Assembly: GCA_947448025.1 (NCBI GenBank)
Contig: CANFLV010000013.1
Location: 1-64,000 of the forward strand
Length of the DNA: 64,000 nt
Origin: Oxalobacteraceae bacterium
GTDB taxonomy: Bacteria > Pseudomonadota > Gammaproteobacteria > Burkholderiales > Burkholderiaceae_D
Direction: 5' to 3'
Part shown: positions 28,063 to 36,362 of the stretch, piece after piece
Numbering within the stretch: position 1 is the stretch's first letter
How the letters are laid out: each line of letters begins with the position of its first letter
The notes under the pieces: model-generated
Seen by the model: only the letters and a program-made list of their open reading frames with translations
Told to the model about the DNA's origin: nothing
Database searches by the model: none
Program-made: the position numbers and the translations under genes

Positions 28063-28923
28063 CTAGCCTTTCACTGCGCCGGCCGTGAGCCCGCGCACAA
28101 AATATTTTCCCGCCACGAGATACAACAGCAGCGTCGGCAAGGCCGCAATGATGGCGGCTGCCATGTCGACGTTGTATTCCTTCACGCCGGTCGAAGTATT
28201 GACGAGATTGTTCAGCGCCACCGTGACCGGCTGCGCATCGGCGCCGCCAAAGACGACGCCGAACAGGAAATCGTTCCAGATCTGGGTAAATTGCCAGATG
28301 AAGCAGACCATGAAAATCGGCAGCGACAGCGGCAGGATGATCTTGCGATAAATGAGGAAGAAGCCGGCGCCATCGATGCGCGCGGCCTGCACCAATTCGA
28401 CCGGTACACTCACATAGTAATTGCGGAAAAACAGCGTCGTGAACGCGAGCCCGTAGACCACATGCACGAACACGAGACCGGCCGTGGTATTGGCCATGCC
28501 CGCCATGCCGAGCAAGCGCGCCATCGGCAGGATCACGACCTGAAAGGGAATGAAGCAGCCGACCATCAGCGCCGCAAACAGGATGTCAGAACCGCGAAAG
28601 CGCCAGTGCGCGAGCACATAGCCATTGAAGGAGCCGATGACCGTCGAGATCAGTACAGCGGGAATTGCCATCTTCAGCGAATTCAAAAAATAGGGCGCCA
28701 GGCCTGCACAGTCGACACCGGTGCAAGCGCTACGCCAGGCCTTGGCCCACGCGCCCATGTCCAGTGTGTGCGGCAGGGCGAGCAAATTCGCGCTGCGGAT
28801 TTCATCCAGACTTTTCAGCGAAGTCGCCAGCATCACATACAGCGGCAGCAGGTAATACAGGGCCACTGCCGCCAGCAGCAGATACACGGCGACGCGGCCG
28901 AAGGCGATGCGCTTAGCGGCCAT
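28063..28923 (-). CDS. gtsC: CUT1 sugar ABC permease, GtsC/MalG-like
   Basis: 286 residues with about six transmembrane segments. The EAA-type loop lies around VQAARIDGAGFFLIYRKIIL, where the ATPase docks. The C-terminus ends AVKG as in MalG-like permeases. It starts inside the end of the preceding permease gene (11-base overlap) and is followed after 12 bases by the ATPase gene. The symbol rests on the GtsA-like binding protein in the same operon. Confidence 0.85.
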   Translation of the reverse strand: MAAKRIAFGRVAVYLLLAAVALYYLLPLYVMLATSLKSLDEIRSANLLALPHTLDMGAWAKAWRSACTGVDCAGLAPYFLNSLKMAIPAVLISTVIGSFNGYVLAHWRFRGSDILFAALMVGCFIPFQVVILPMARLLGMAGMANTTAGLVFVHVVYGLAFTTLFFRNYYVSVPVELVQAARIDGAGFFLIYRKIILPLSLPIFMVCFIWQFTQIWNDFLFGVVFGGADAQPVTVALNNLVNTSTGVKEYNVDMAAAIIAALPTLLLYLVAGKYFVRGLTAGAVKG

Positions 28924-29812
28924 CTTTGGCGCTCCGGACTTCGAGATACATCATTGGCACGAGCACGGCGACGATGGTGGCCAGCATCATCATCGCCGAG
29001 GCCGCACCAAGGCCGAGCTGGCCGCGCGCAAACGAGAACTGGTACATGAACACCGCCGGCACGCTCGACGACGTACCGGGACCGCCAGCGGTCAGCGCCA
29101 TGACGAGGTCAAAGCTCTTGATGGCAATGTGCGCGAGGATCAGTAGCGCGGAAAAAAAGACCGGCCGCAGTGCCGGGATCACAATGCGCCGGTAAATCAC
29201 CGGCAGACTCGCGCCATCGAGCATGGCGGCCTTGATGATGCTGTCATCGACGCCGCGTAATCCCGCCAGGAACAGCGCCATCACGAAACCCGACGATTGC
29301 CACACGCCAGCGATGACGACGGTATAAATCGCCATGTCGGGGTTCACCAGCCAGTCGAACGTGAAGTCTGGGTAGCCCCAGTCATGCAGCAGTTTTTCAA
29401 GCCCAAGGCCGGGGTTGAGCAGCCATTTCCAGGCCGCGCCGGTGACGATGAAGGACAGCGCCATCGGATACAGGTAAATCGCGCGCAGGACGCCTTCGGC
29501 GCGAATGCGCTGGTCGAGCAGGATCGCCAGCAGCAAGCCGGTGGCAAGGCAGAAGAACATGAACAGACTGCCGAAGATCGCCAGATTGGCGGCGGCTTCC
29601 CACCAGCGATCGAGCTCGAACAGGTTCGCGTATTGTTCGAAACCCGCGTATTCGTAGACTGGCATCAGGCGCGACTCCGTCAGCGACAGAAAGCCGGTCA
29701 CACCGATGAAGCCATACACAAAGACGAGCGACAGCAGCAGCGTCGGCGCGAGTACGAGGCGCGGCAGCCAGCGGTCGGCGAACATCGTCAGGCGTGTGCG
29801 GCGTTCAGTCAC
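28913..29812 (-). CDS. gtsB: CUT1 sugar ABC permease, GtsB/MalF-like
   Basis: 299 residues, six predicted transmembrane segments and the EAA loop IKAAMLDGASLPVIYRRIVI. It lacks the long periplasmic insert of E. coli MalF, fitting GtsB. It is preceded by a 69-base gap after gtsA and overlaps gtsC. Confidence 0.85.
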   Translation of the reverse strand: MTERRTRLTMFADRWLPRLVLAPTLLLSLVFVYGFIGVTGFLSLTESRLMPVYEYAGFEQYANLFELDRWWEAAANLAIFGSLFMFFCLATGLLLAILLDQRIRAEGVLRAIYLYPMALSFIVTGAAWKWLLNPGLGLEKLLHDWGYPDFTFDWLVNPDMAIYTVVIAGVWQSSGFVMALFLAGLRGVDDSIIKAAMLDGASLPVIYRRIVIPALRPVFFSALLILAHIAIKSFDLVMALTAGGPGTSSSVPAVFMYQFSFARGQLGLGAASAMMMLATIVAVLVPMMYLEVRSAKDGR

Positions 29813-29881
29813 CGGTCTTCATCTCCGTGGGCTTGCAGGTTTACCGGCGGCGCAGGCGGCGCGATGTATTGCGCCACACGC

Positions 29882-31132
29882 TCATCGTGTCTTCGCTGCT
29901 TTCGCGAGTGCAGTGACCGCGTCTTTCGGGCTCATATTGCTGTTCATGAAGCGTGCAATCACATCGGTCATCGCCCCCTGCGCCGCGGAACTGACGGCCA
30001 TGCCATGCGCGAGACTCGGCACGAGGCTGCCGCTCTTGCTGCTGGCGTCGAGGTCGGCCATGGATTTTTGCGCGCAGCTGTCGAATTTGGTTTTATTCAC
30101 GCCGCTGCGCACCGGAATCGACCCCTTGTTCAAATTGAACAGCTCCTGGAAATCGGGACTCATGATCGCACTGGCCAGCACCTGCTGCGACTGTTGATCT
30201 TCCGGCTTTTTCATCTTGAACATCAGCATCGAGTCGATGTTGAAGGTATAGGCGCCCTCGCTACCCGGCACCGCGAGGCAGAGGTAATCGATGCCGGGCT
30301 TCTTGCCGGCGGCCGTGAATTCGCCCTTGGCCCAGTCGCCCATGAATTGCATGCCGGCGCGGCCGTTGATGACCATCGCCGTGGCCAGATTCCAGTCGCG
30401 CCCGGCGGCGTCGCGGTCGATGTAGGTCTTGATGCGCGCCAGTGTCTCGAAGGTCTTGATCATCTGCGGGCCGGTCAGCGTGCCCTGGTCCAGCTCGACC
30501 AGAGCCTTGCGGTAAAACGCTGCGCCACCGGTGCCCAGCGCGACCGATTCGAACACAGTCGCATCCTGCCACGGCATGCCGCCATGCGCGATGGCGATCT
30601 GGCCGGCGGCCTTGATCTTGTCTGCTGCTGCGAAGAATTCGTCCCAATTCGTCGGCACGGTCGCACCGGCTTTTTTCAGCACGGCTGGATTGACCCAGAG
30701 CCAGTTCACGCGATGCACATTGACCGGCGCGGCGACATAACTGCCCTTGTATTTCATGATGGGGGCGACGGCGGCCGGCAGCAGCGCATCCCATTTTTCG
30801 GCGGCGGCGACGGCATCGAGATTGGCCAGCACGCCTTCCTTGCCCCACTCCTGAATCGACGGTCCCTTGACCTGCGCGGCGGCCGGTGGATTGCCGCTGA
30901 TCACGCGCGCCTTCAGGGCGGTGGCGGCATTTTCGCCGCCGCCGCCGGCGACTGCGAAGTCTTTCCAGACGACGCCTTTGGCCGCGACGATTTTTTTCAA
31001 TTCGGCGACCGATTTGGCTTCACCGCCCGAGGTCCAGTAATGCAGCACCTCGACCTCAGCCGCCTGCGTAGCCGCGCTCGCGAATCCGATGCAAGCCAGC
31101 GCGAGTGCGCGCGCAATGGGAAGGGGATGCAT
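29882..31132 (-). CDS. gtsA: Glucose ABC transporter periplasmic binding protein (GtsA-like)
   Basis: 416 residues. The ATG at 31132 lies seven bases after AGGAG and gives a good signal peptide (ending TQAAEVEV); the frame extends upstream but has no other support. The sequence closely follows the Pseudomonas glucose-binding protein GtsA as I remember it: [70 protein letters not shown] and NIDSM. It is therefore assigned to glucose (or mannose) capture rather than maltose. It heads a seven-gene operon that ends with three exported glycosidases, so those enzymes and glucose uptake should be made together. A perfect TGTAG-N5-CTACA site lies 36 bases upstream of the start. Confidence 0.9.
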   Translation of the reverse strand: MHPLPIARALALACIGFASAATQAAEVEVLHYWTSGGEAKSVAELKKIVAAKGVVWKDFAVAGGGGENAATALKARVISGNPPAAAQVKGPSIQEWGKEGVLANLDAVAAAEKWDALLPAAVAPIMKYKGSYVAAPVNVHRVNWLWVNPAVLKKAGATVPTNWDEFFAAADKIKAAGQIAIAHGGMPWQDATVFESVALGTGGAAFYRKALVELDQGTLTGPQMIKTFETLARIKTYIDRDAAGRDWNLATAMVINGRAGMQFMGDWAKGEFTAAGKKPGIDYLCLAVPGSEGAYTFNIDSMLMFKMKKPEDQQSQQVLASAIMSPDFQELFNLNKGSIPVRSGVNKTKFDSCAQKSMADLDASSKSGSLVPSLAHGMAVSSAAQGAMTDVIARFMNSNMSPKDAVTALAKAAKTR

Positions 31133-31167
31133 ATCTGTCTCCTGATTATTATTTTCGCCACTCAAAA

Positions 31168-31182
31168 TGTAGCCAAACTACA
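31168..31182. promoter_or_regulatory. Predicted operator TGTAGCCAAACTACA upstream of gtsA
   Basis: A perfect TGTAG-N5-CTACA dyad embedded in A-rich sequence, 36-50 bases upstream of the gtsA start and so probably within or just downstream of its promoter. Same class as the sites at 7010, 15026 and 39400. Confidence 0.65.
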
Positions 31183-31301
31183 GCAAAAATTGCTATGCAG
31201 CGATGTGAATATGATATGCCGTCAATCGCGACATTAGCGAAATAATACTGCATTGATATATGGCGGGCAAGCCGACAATTGCACTAAAGGAAAGCCGTCA
31301 A

Positions 31302-31331
31302 TTGACAGCATATCTAGTTTTAGTACAAAAT
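31302..31331 (+). promoter_or_regulatory. Predicted promoter, TTGACA-N16-TACAAAAT, for antiporter/amylase unit
   Basis: TTGACA (31302-31307) and TACAAA (31324-31329) with 16-base spacing. The 38-base region through 31338 matches, with one gap and about 86% identity, the promoter region of the TonB receptor gene (39291 down to 39255, minus strand). The shared part covers both hexamers and the spacer motif TAGT-N2-TAGTAC, so it may also hold a regulator site. Confidence 0.6.
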
Positions 31332-31371
31332 TACCACTCAAAAATACCCAGAGACAAAAAGGCGCATCCGC

Positions 31372-31527
31372 ATGACCCCAGCAAATCGCACAGCGCCGCA
31401 GACGCGCCTGGCGGGCGTCGCTGCCAGCATCCCTGCCGAATCTCGTCGCGCCATGTTGACGCGTGCCTTCGTTCAAACTCGCAAGCGCGTTGTGCCCAGT
31501 CTGCTTCGCCATCAAATCGCCGCATGA
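31372..31527 (+). CDS. Putative 51-residue leader ORF coupled to the antiporter
   Basis: ATG at 31372 follows AAGG by nine bases. The frame runs 51 codons and its TGA overlaps the antiporter ATG as ATGA (31524-31527). The antiporter start has no ribosome site of its own, which makes translational coupling plausible. The peptide is rich in Arg, Ala and Thr with no recognisable motif. It could instead be untranslated leader; the overlap is the only strong hint. Confidence 0.4.
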   Translation: MTPANRTAPQTRLAGVAASIPAESRRAMLTRAFVQTRKRVVPSLLRHQIAA

Positions 31528-32783
31528 GCACCTTTGATTTATCCGTCCTGTTTTTCCTGCAGATGGCCTTCATCCTCGCGGTGTGCCGCGTCGTCGGCAT
31601 CCTCTTCAAACACCTCGGCCAATCACAAGTTGTCAGTGAAATGATCGCCGGCGTACTCATGGGGCCGTCACTGATGGGCTGGATTTTCCCCGGCTTCAGT
31701 GCTTACCTGTTCCCGGCCGCATCCAAGCCCATCCTGTTTTCGGTATGTCAGGTCGGCCTGGTGCTGTACATGCTCCTCATCGGCGTCGAATTCGATATCG
31801 ACCTGATCAAGTCGCGCATGCGCAGCGCCGCCAGCATCTCGATAGCCGGCATCGCCGCGCCCTTTGCGCTGGGTGGCGCGATCGCGTTTTATCTGGCTGG
31901 CGACACGATGCTGTTCTCTGCGAAGACCAGTGTCTTGCAGGCGGTCCTGTTCATGGGCGCGGCAATGTCGATCACGGCCTTCCCGATGCTGGCACGAATC
32001 ATCTTCGAACAGGGCCTGTCGAAAACCTCGCTCGGCACCCTGGCACTGGCAGCGGGATCAATGGATGACGCGGCGGCGTGGTGCGTGCTCGCGGTCGTGC
32101 TGGCGAGCTTCCAGAACGACATCAGCATCGCCGTCTACGCCATCGGCGGCGGCATCGGCTTCGCACTGCTGACGCTGTTGGTCGTGCGGCAGCTGCTGCA
32201 ACCCCTGGGCAAGCAGGTCGAAGCCGCCGGCGAAATGAGCCAGAGCATTCTTGCCGTCGTGCTGATGCTGTGCATGCTCGGCGCCTGGTTCACGGATTAC
32301 ATCCAGATTTATGCGGTCTTCGGTGCCTTCATCATGGGCATCGCCATGCCGCGCGGTAAATTCGCTGCGGAATTGCAGCGCATGATGTATCCGCTGACGA
32401 CGGCCTTCCTGTTGCCGGTGTTCTTTGTCTATTCCGGACTCAACACCAAAATTGGCCTCGTCAACACGCCTTACCTGTGGCTTCTGACACTCATTATCCT
32501 CATCGCCGCCACCGTCGGCAAAGGCGTCGCCTGCTACGGTGCGGCGCGCTGGCACGGCGAAACCCATCGCGAAGCAATGGCTGTGGGCACGCTCATGAAT
32601 GCGCGCGGCCTGATGGAGCTGATCATCCTCAATATTGGCCTGCAGCGCGGCGTGATCGAGCCGGCACTGTTTGCGATCATGGTGATGATGGCGATTATCA
32701 CGACCTTGATGGCGACGCCGATTTTCGAGCGCGTCTATGGCAACAAGTCTTCGCGCGTGAAACAGACCGAGGCAATTGCCTGA
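31524..32783 (+). CDS. CPA2-type cation:proton antiporter (membrane part only)
   Basis: 419 residues, about 12 hydrophobic segments, KefB/NapA-type sodium/hydrogen exchanger domain. The segment GSMDDAAAWCVLAV carries the conserved DD pair of the exchange site. No C-terminal NAD-binding TrkA_N domain is present, so it is the short form. The ATG at 31524 is preferred because upstream codons have no membrane character and the first helix begins right after it. It is followed after 54 bases by the exported alpha-amylase gene, and its promoter resembles that of the TonB receptor, so it appears to be part of the glucan region. Its role there is unknown; coupling ion gradients to symport is a guess. 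Confidence 0.82.
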   Translation: MSTFDLSVLFFLQMAFILAVCRVVGILFKHLGQSQVVSEMIAGVLMGPSLMGWIFPGFSAYLFPAASKPILFSVCQVGLVLYMLLIGVEFDIDLIKSRMRSAASISIAGIAAPFALGGAIAFYLAGDTMLFSAKTSVLQAVLFMGAAMSITAFPMLARIIFEQGLSKTSLGTLALAAGSMDDAAAWCVLAVVLASFQNDISIAVYAIGGGIGFALLTLLVVRQLLQPLGKQVEAAGEMSQSILAVVLMLCMLGAWFTDYIQIYAVFGAFIMGIAMPRGKFAAELQRMMYPLTTAFLLPVFFVYSGLNTKIGLVNTPYLWLLTLIILIAATVGKGVACYGAARWHGETHREAMAVGTLMNARGLMELIILNIGLQRGVIEPALFAIMVMMAIITTLMATPIFERVYGNKSSRVKQTEAIA

Positions 32784-32837
32784 GATTGCATTAATTTAAA
32801 CAAACAAACCCTTCTTATTTTTGATCGGAACCCGTCC

Positions 32838-34190
32838 ATGAATTTTTCGCGCCCTGCTGCGTTTTTAAGCACGCTCGCCTGCCTCACATTTGTCACGCTC
32901 GCGCCGCTGCCGGCGTTGGCTGTCGACAGTGCTGCACCTGTCACCGCCAGCCCGAACAGCACGCATGTCGCCTGGTCGCGCAACGCCAACATTTACGAAG
33001 TCAACCTGCGCCAGTACACGCAGGAAGGCACGATCAAAGCATTCGCAAAGCACCTGCCGCGCCTGAAGAAAATGGGCGTCGACATCATCTGGTTGATGCC
33101 AATCCAGCCCATCGGCGAACTGAATCGCAAGGGTACGCTGGGCAGCTATTACGCCGTGCGCGATTACACGGCCGTAAATCCGGAATTCGGCACGCTCGAG
33201 GATGTGCGCGCGCTCGTCAAACAGGCGCATGGCATGGGCATGCATGTGATACTCGACTGGGTCGCCAATCACACGGCCTGGGACAATGCCTGGGTCAAGC
33301 AGCACAATGACTGGTACAAGAAGAACGAAAAGGGCGAAATTTTCCCCGTGACCTTCCAGGAAGATCCGGCCGCCGAACCTGAATACTGGACGGATGTGAT
33401 CGCGCTCGACTACGAGCAGCCGGGGCTGTGGCAAGGCATGACCGACGCGATGGCGTACTGGGTACGCGAAGCCGGCATCGACGGCTTCCGCTGCGATGTC
33501 GCAGATGCGGTGCCGGTACCATTCTGGAATCACGCGCGCGCCGAGCTCGACAAAATCAAGCCGGTCTTCATGCTGGCCGAGGGCCAGAAGCCGGCACTAC
33601 ATGACGCCGCCTTCGACATGACCTATGCCTGGGACCTGGCGGAAGTGTTCAAGAAGATCGGCGCCGGCAAGGCAGATGCAAGCGCCTTGCGCAGCCATTA
33701 CCTGCAGCCCAAAAAAATCTACCCGGCCACGGCGTATCAGATGACCTTCACAAATAACCATGACTTCAATTCATGGAATGGCCACGACGCCGAGCTATAT
33801 GGCCCTGCCTACAAGGTGATGGCCGTGCTCGCGGCAACGCTGCCGGGCATGCCGCTGATCTATGGCGGACAGGAAGCGGCGCTGGCGAAGCGACTTGAAT
33901 TTTTCGAGAAGGATGCGATTCAGTGGAATGGCTATCCGCTGGCGGGCTTCTACACCGACTTGCTGAAGCTGAAAAAAAATAACCCGGCGCTGGCGAATGG
34001 ACAGTACGGTAGTCCGCTCAAGATCCTCGATGCCGGCAATGCGGATGTGTTCGCTTTCAGCCGCAGCAAGGGCAAGAACGTCGTCAGCGTGATCACGAAC
34101 CTATCGGGTCGCGAACAATCCTACAGGCTGCCCGGCGCGGCGAAGCAGCAAAGCTTGCCGTCCTGGGGCTGGAAAATTATCACGCGCTAA
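32838..34190 (+). CDS. Exported GH13 alpha-amylase-family enzyme
   Basis: 450 residues with a signal peptide (ending PALAVD). GH13 regions: DWVANH (I), GIDGFRCDVADAVP with Asp220 (II), MLAEGQ with Glu248 (III) and NNHD with Asp309 (IV), then a short C-terminal beta domain ending WGWKIITR. The compact size and the YEVNLRQYTQEGT start resemble maltodextrin-active alpha-amylases of Bacteroidetes and Gammaproteobacteria. It probably degrades maltodextrins in the periplasm. It is the second gene after the antiporter and is followed by a strong hairpin. Confidence 0.87.
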   Translation: MNFSRPAAFLSTLACLTFVTLAPLPALAVDSAAPVTASPNSTHVAWSRNANIYEVNLRQYTQEGTIKAFAKHLPRLKKMGVDIIWLMPIQPIGELNRKGTLGSYYAVRDYTAVNPEFGTLEDVRALVKQAHGMGMHVILDWVANHTAWDNAWVKQHNDWYKKNEKGEIFPVTFQEDPAAEPEYWTDVIALDYEQPGLWQGMTDAMAYWVREAGIDGFRCDVADAVPVPFWNHARAELDKIKPVFMLAEGQKPALHDAAFDMTYAWDLAEVFKKIGAGKADASALRSHYLQPKKIYPATAYQMTFTNNHDFNSWNGHDAELYGPAYKVMAVLAATLPGMPLIYGGQEAALAKRLEFFEKDAIQWNGYPLAGFYTDLLKLKKNNPALANGQYGSPLKILDAGNADVFAFSRSKGKNVVSVITNLSGREQSYRLPGAAKQQSLPSWGWKIITR

Positions 34191-34198
34191 GCAGTGCC

Positions 34199-34232
34199 GC
34201 ACAGACGCGGCGACGGCTTGCCGCGTCTGTGC
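34199..34232. terminator. 13-bp stem hairpin between convergent genes
   Basis: GCACAGACGCGGC (34199-34211) pairs perfectly with 34220-34232 around an 8-base loop. It fills the whole gap between the amylase stop and the stop of the convergent lipoprotein gene. There is no T-run on either side, so it may act as a bidirectional pause or an mRNA end-protecting stem. Confidence 0.6.
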
Positions 34233-34700
34233 CTAGCAGTCGTTCGTCGCCACGATGCCTTTCGCCATCTGGTCACGGCAGCGCGCCGAATTGCGCGCCA
34301 TGGTCTTCATGGCCTCTTCGCGGGCGCGCTGCTTGTCACGCTCCTTGGCGACGATGAAGGGCTGGGCGTGCTCGATATCTTGCTGCAGTCCGGGCGCATT
34401 GGCCGGCCGCTGCAACACGGTCTCGCGGTCGTCGCCGGCTTTAAGCAAGGTCCAGAAGCTCGTCTTCGCGCCACTCGGCCAGATCGCCGTCACTTCCGGC
34501 GTGACGATACCGCCATCCTTGTTAGCCGCCGCGTAGCTGGCGGTCACGGGTGCGACACCGATACTTTTGCCGTTCACATACAAGGTCGCACCTTCGGGCG
34601 CGGATTCATACGTCAGCAGCGCCTGTGTCGGTGGCGCGCTGGCACAGCCTGCCAGCAAGAAGCTCAGTATTGCGGCCACGGAAAGCAAGCGCCGATTCAT
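34233..34700 (-). CDS. Small lipoprotein with PEGA-like segment, unknown function
   Basis: 155 residues from the ATG at 34700, which lies behind GGAG and overlaps the halogenase stop as ATGA. A lipoprotein signal ends LLAGC (Cys19). After it, YESAPEGATLYVNGKSIG resembles a PEGA-type surface repeat. The C-terminal third is charged and probably helical (KERDKQRAREEAMKT). It is translationally coupled to the halogenase. I cannot assign a role; an envelope-anchored accessory factor is the most that context suggests. Confidence 0.75.
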   Translation of the reverse strand: MNRRLLSVAAILSFLLAGCASAPPTQALLTYESAPEGATLYVNGKSIGVAPVTASYAAANKDGGIVTPEVTAIWPSGAKTSFWTLLKAGDDRETVLQRPANAPGLQQDIEHAQPFIVAKERDKQRAREEAMKTMARNSARCRDQMAKGIVATNDC

Positions 34701-36217
34701 ATTTTCTCCACTTTTTTTGCTGCGCAAAATTGCGCGATAAAGTCAGCGTGCTTGGGCATCGCCTCAACGCAAGCCGAGATCACTTCTTCGACTTCACTCA
34801 AATAGGCCGCGATTTCGTCCTCGGCGACCAGATCGACCAGCGGATGATAGGACTGCGGACGTATGCGCTGGCCGTGCATGACTTGCAGCCAGCTGACCTT
34901 GGTGAACAGCTCATCGCCGGTGCGATACAGGCGGCCGTTGCTACGATATAGATCCATTTTTTGCTGCAGCGAAGCGGGGACTTCCATGGTCCGGCAATAA
35001 TTCCAGAACGGCGAATCGTCGCGTTCAGTGGCCTTGTAATGCAGGATGATAAAGTCCCGCGCCCACTCGTATTCCAGATCCATGACGTGATTATATTGCG
35101 CCACATCGGCGGCATCGAGCCCAGCAGCAGGGAAATACGTCAGCAGGTGGGCGATGCCCATCTGGATGAGGTGAATCGAGGTTGATTCCAGCGGTTCAAG
35201 GAAGCCGCTTGCCAGGCCAATGGCGACGACATTCTTGTTCCAGGCCTGCTTGCGTTTGCCGGTCAAGAACTTGATCGGACGCGGACTGGCCAGCGGCTCG
35301 CCATCGAGATTGGCCAGCAGGATTGAGGTCGCTTCATCATCGCTCATGAATTTGCTGCTGTAGACATGGCCATTGCCGATGCGATGTTGCAGCGGGATGC
35401 GCCATTGCCAGCCGGCGCTACGCGCAGTCGACCGCGTGTAGGGCGTCAATTCGCCCGTCGAGGCACACGGTACGGCCAGTGCACGATCGCACGGCAGCCA
35501 GTGCGACCAATCTTCATAGCCGGTCTTGAGCGCGCCTTCAATCAGTAGCGCGCGGAAGCCTGAACAGTCAATAAACAACTCTCCTTCGACGCGCTGGCCA
35601 CTTTCCAGCATGACCGCTGCCACATGGCCATCAGCCGGACGCAGCACGACCTCGGTGATCTTGCCTTCGATGCGCTCGACGCCGCGCTCTTCGCTGAACT
35701 CGCGCAGGAATTTCGCATATAAGGCGGCATCGAAATGATAAGCATGGGCAATCTGCGACAGCGGCGAGTTTTGCAGGTTCGGCTGTGCGCGCATGAACTT
35801 GTTCATGTGGCAGGCGGCGGTGTTGATCGAGTAATGATCGAGATCGGCGGCCTTGCCCGCGAGATATTGCTTGAGCCAATATTGATGGAAGTCGACTGTC
35901 CCTTGCTCCTGGCCGATGGTGCCGAAGCCGTGGATGTAACGATCGCCCAATTTGCCCCAGTTGACGAACTGAATGCCAAGCTTGAAGGTCGCCTGGGTCT
36001 TGCGCATGAAATCGTCTTCATCGAGATCCAGCAGGCGATTGAACAGATTAATCATCGGAATGGTGGCCTCACCGACCCCGACGGTAGAAATCTCGTCCGA
36101 TTCAATCAGGCGAATCCTGTATTTGCCTCGCAATACCTTGGCCATCGCCGCGGCAGTCATCCAGCCAGCCGTGCCACCGCCGACAATGACGATGTCGCTA
36201 ATTTTGCTCTGTTCCAT
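34697..36217 (-). CDS. Flavin-dependent tryptophan-halogenase-family protein
   Basis: 506 residues. FAD-binding GGGTAGW near the N-terminus, the family motif W-x-W-x-I-P as GWQWRIP (269-275), Lys79 in TFKLGI at the same number as the catalytic Lys79 of PrnA, and a conserved FLEPLEST segment (340-346) that should hold the catalytic Glu. It would use FADH2 from a separate reductase, oxygen and halide to make HOCl or HOBr guided to a substrate. No reductase or secondary-metabolite genes are nearby. It sits 146 bases behind the TonB receptor gene, beyond a terminator, and is coupled to a lipoprotein gene. Members of this family next to TonB receptors in carbohydrate loci have no settled substrate. 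Confidence 0.9.
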   Translation of the reverse strand: MEQSKISDIVIVGGGTAGWMTAAAMAKVLRGKYRIRLIESDEISTVGVGEATIPMINLFNRLLDLDEDDFMRKTQATFKLGIQFVNWGKLGDRYIHGFGTIGQEQGTVDFHQYWLKQYLAGKAADLDHYSINTAACHMNKFMRAQPNLQNSPLSQIAHAYHFDAALYAKFLREFSEERGVERIEGKITEVVLRPADGHVAAVMLESGQRVEGELFIDCSGFRALLIEGALKTGYEDWSHWLPCDRALAVPCASTGELTPYTRSTARSAGWQWRIPLQHRIGNGHVYSSKFMSDDEATSILLANLDGEPLASPRPIKFLTGKRKQAWNKNVVAIGLASGFLEPLESTSIHLIQMGIAHLLTYFPAAGLDAADVAQYNHVMDLEYEWARDFIILHYKATERDDSPFWNYCRTMEVPASLQQKMDLYRSNGRLYRTGDELFTKVSWLQVMHGQRIRPQSYHPLVDLVAEDEIAAYLSEVEEVISACVEAMPKHADFIAQFCAAKKVEKI

Positions 36218-36310
36218 CTGCTGCTCTCACTTTACGCCTGAACTCGCGAAACGCGCTTTCCTGTCGCGCCAGGAGAAACGTCCGCGTCAGTTGCACGAAG
36301 AAATTTTTCA

Positions 36311-36349
36311 AAAAAAAAGCCCCTTACCAATTTACCGGCAAGGGGCTTT
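36311..36349 (-). terminator. Rho-independent terminator after the TonB receptor gene
   Basis: On the minus strand, AAAGCCCCTT pairs with AAGGGGCTTT (36349-36340 with 36325-36316) and a run of eight T follows (36318-36311). It begins 14 bases after the receptor stop codon and separates it from the halogenase pair. Confidence 0.9.
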
Positions 36350-36362
36350 GATCACCGACCTG

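Noticed and set aside
26965-31132. Reading the ABC transporter as a maltose (MalEFGK) system
   Set aside because: The binding protein resembles GtsA (glucose) block by block, and the MalF-like permease lacks the long periplasmic insert of E. coli MalF.
29297-31237. 646-codon open frame antisense to gtsB/gtsA
   Set aside because: Spans two well-supported genes and their gap on the other strand; composition typical of a high-GC shadow frame.
31260-31523. 88-residue N-terminal extension of the antiporter from an ATG at 31260
   Set aside because: The extension overlaps the predicted promoter, is hydrophilic and lacks membrane character; the first transmembrane helix starts just after the ATG at 31524.
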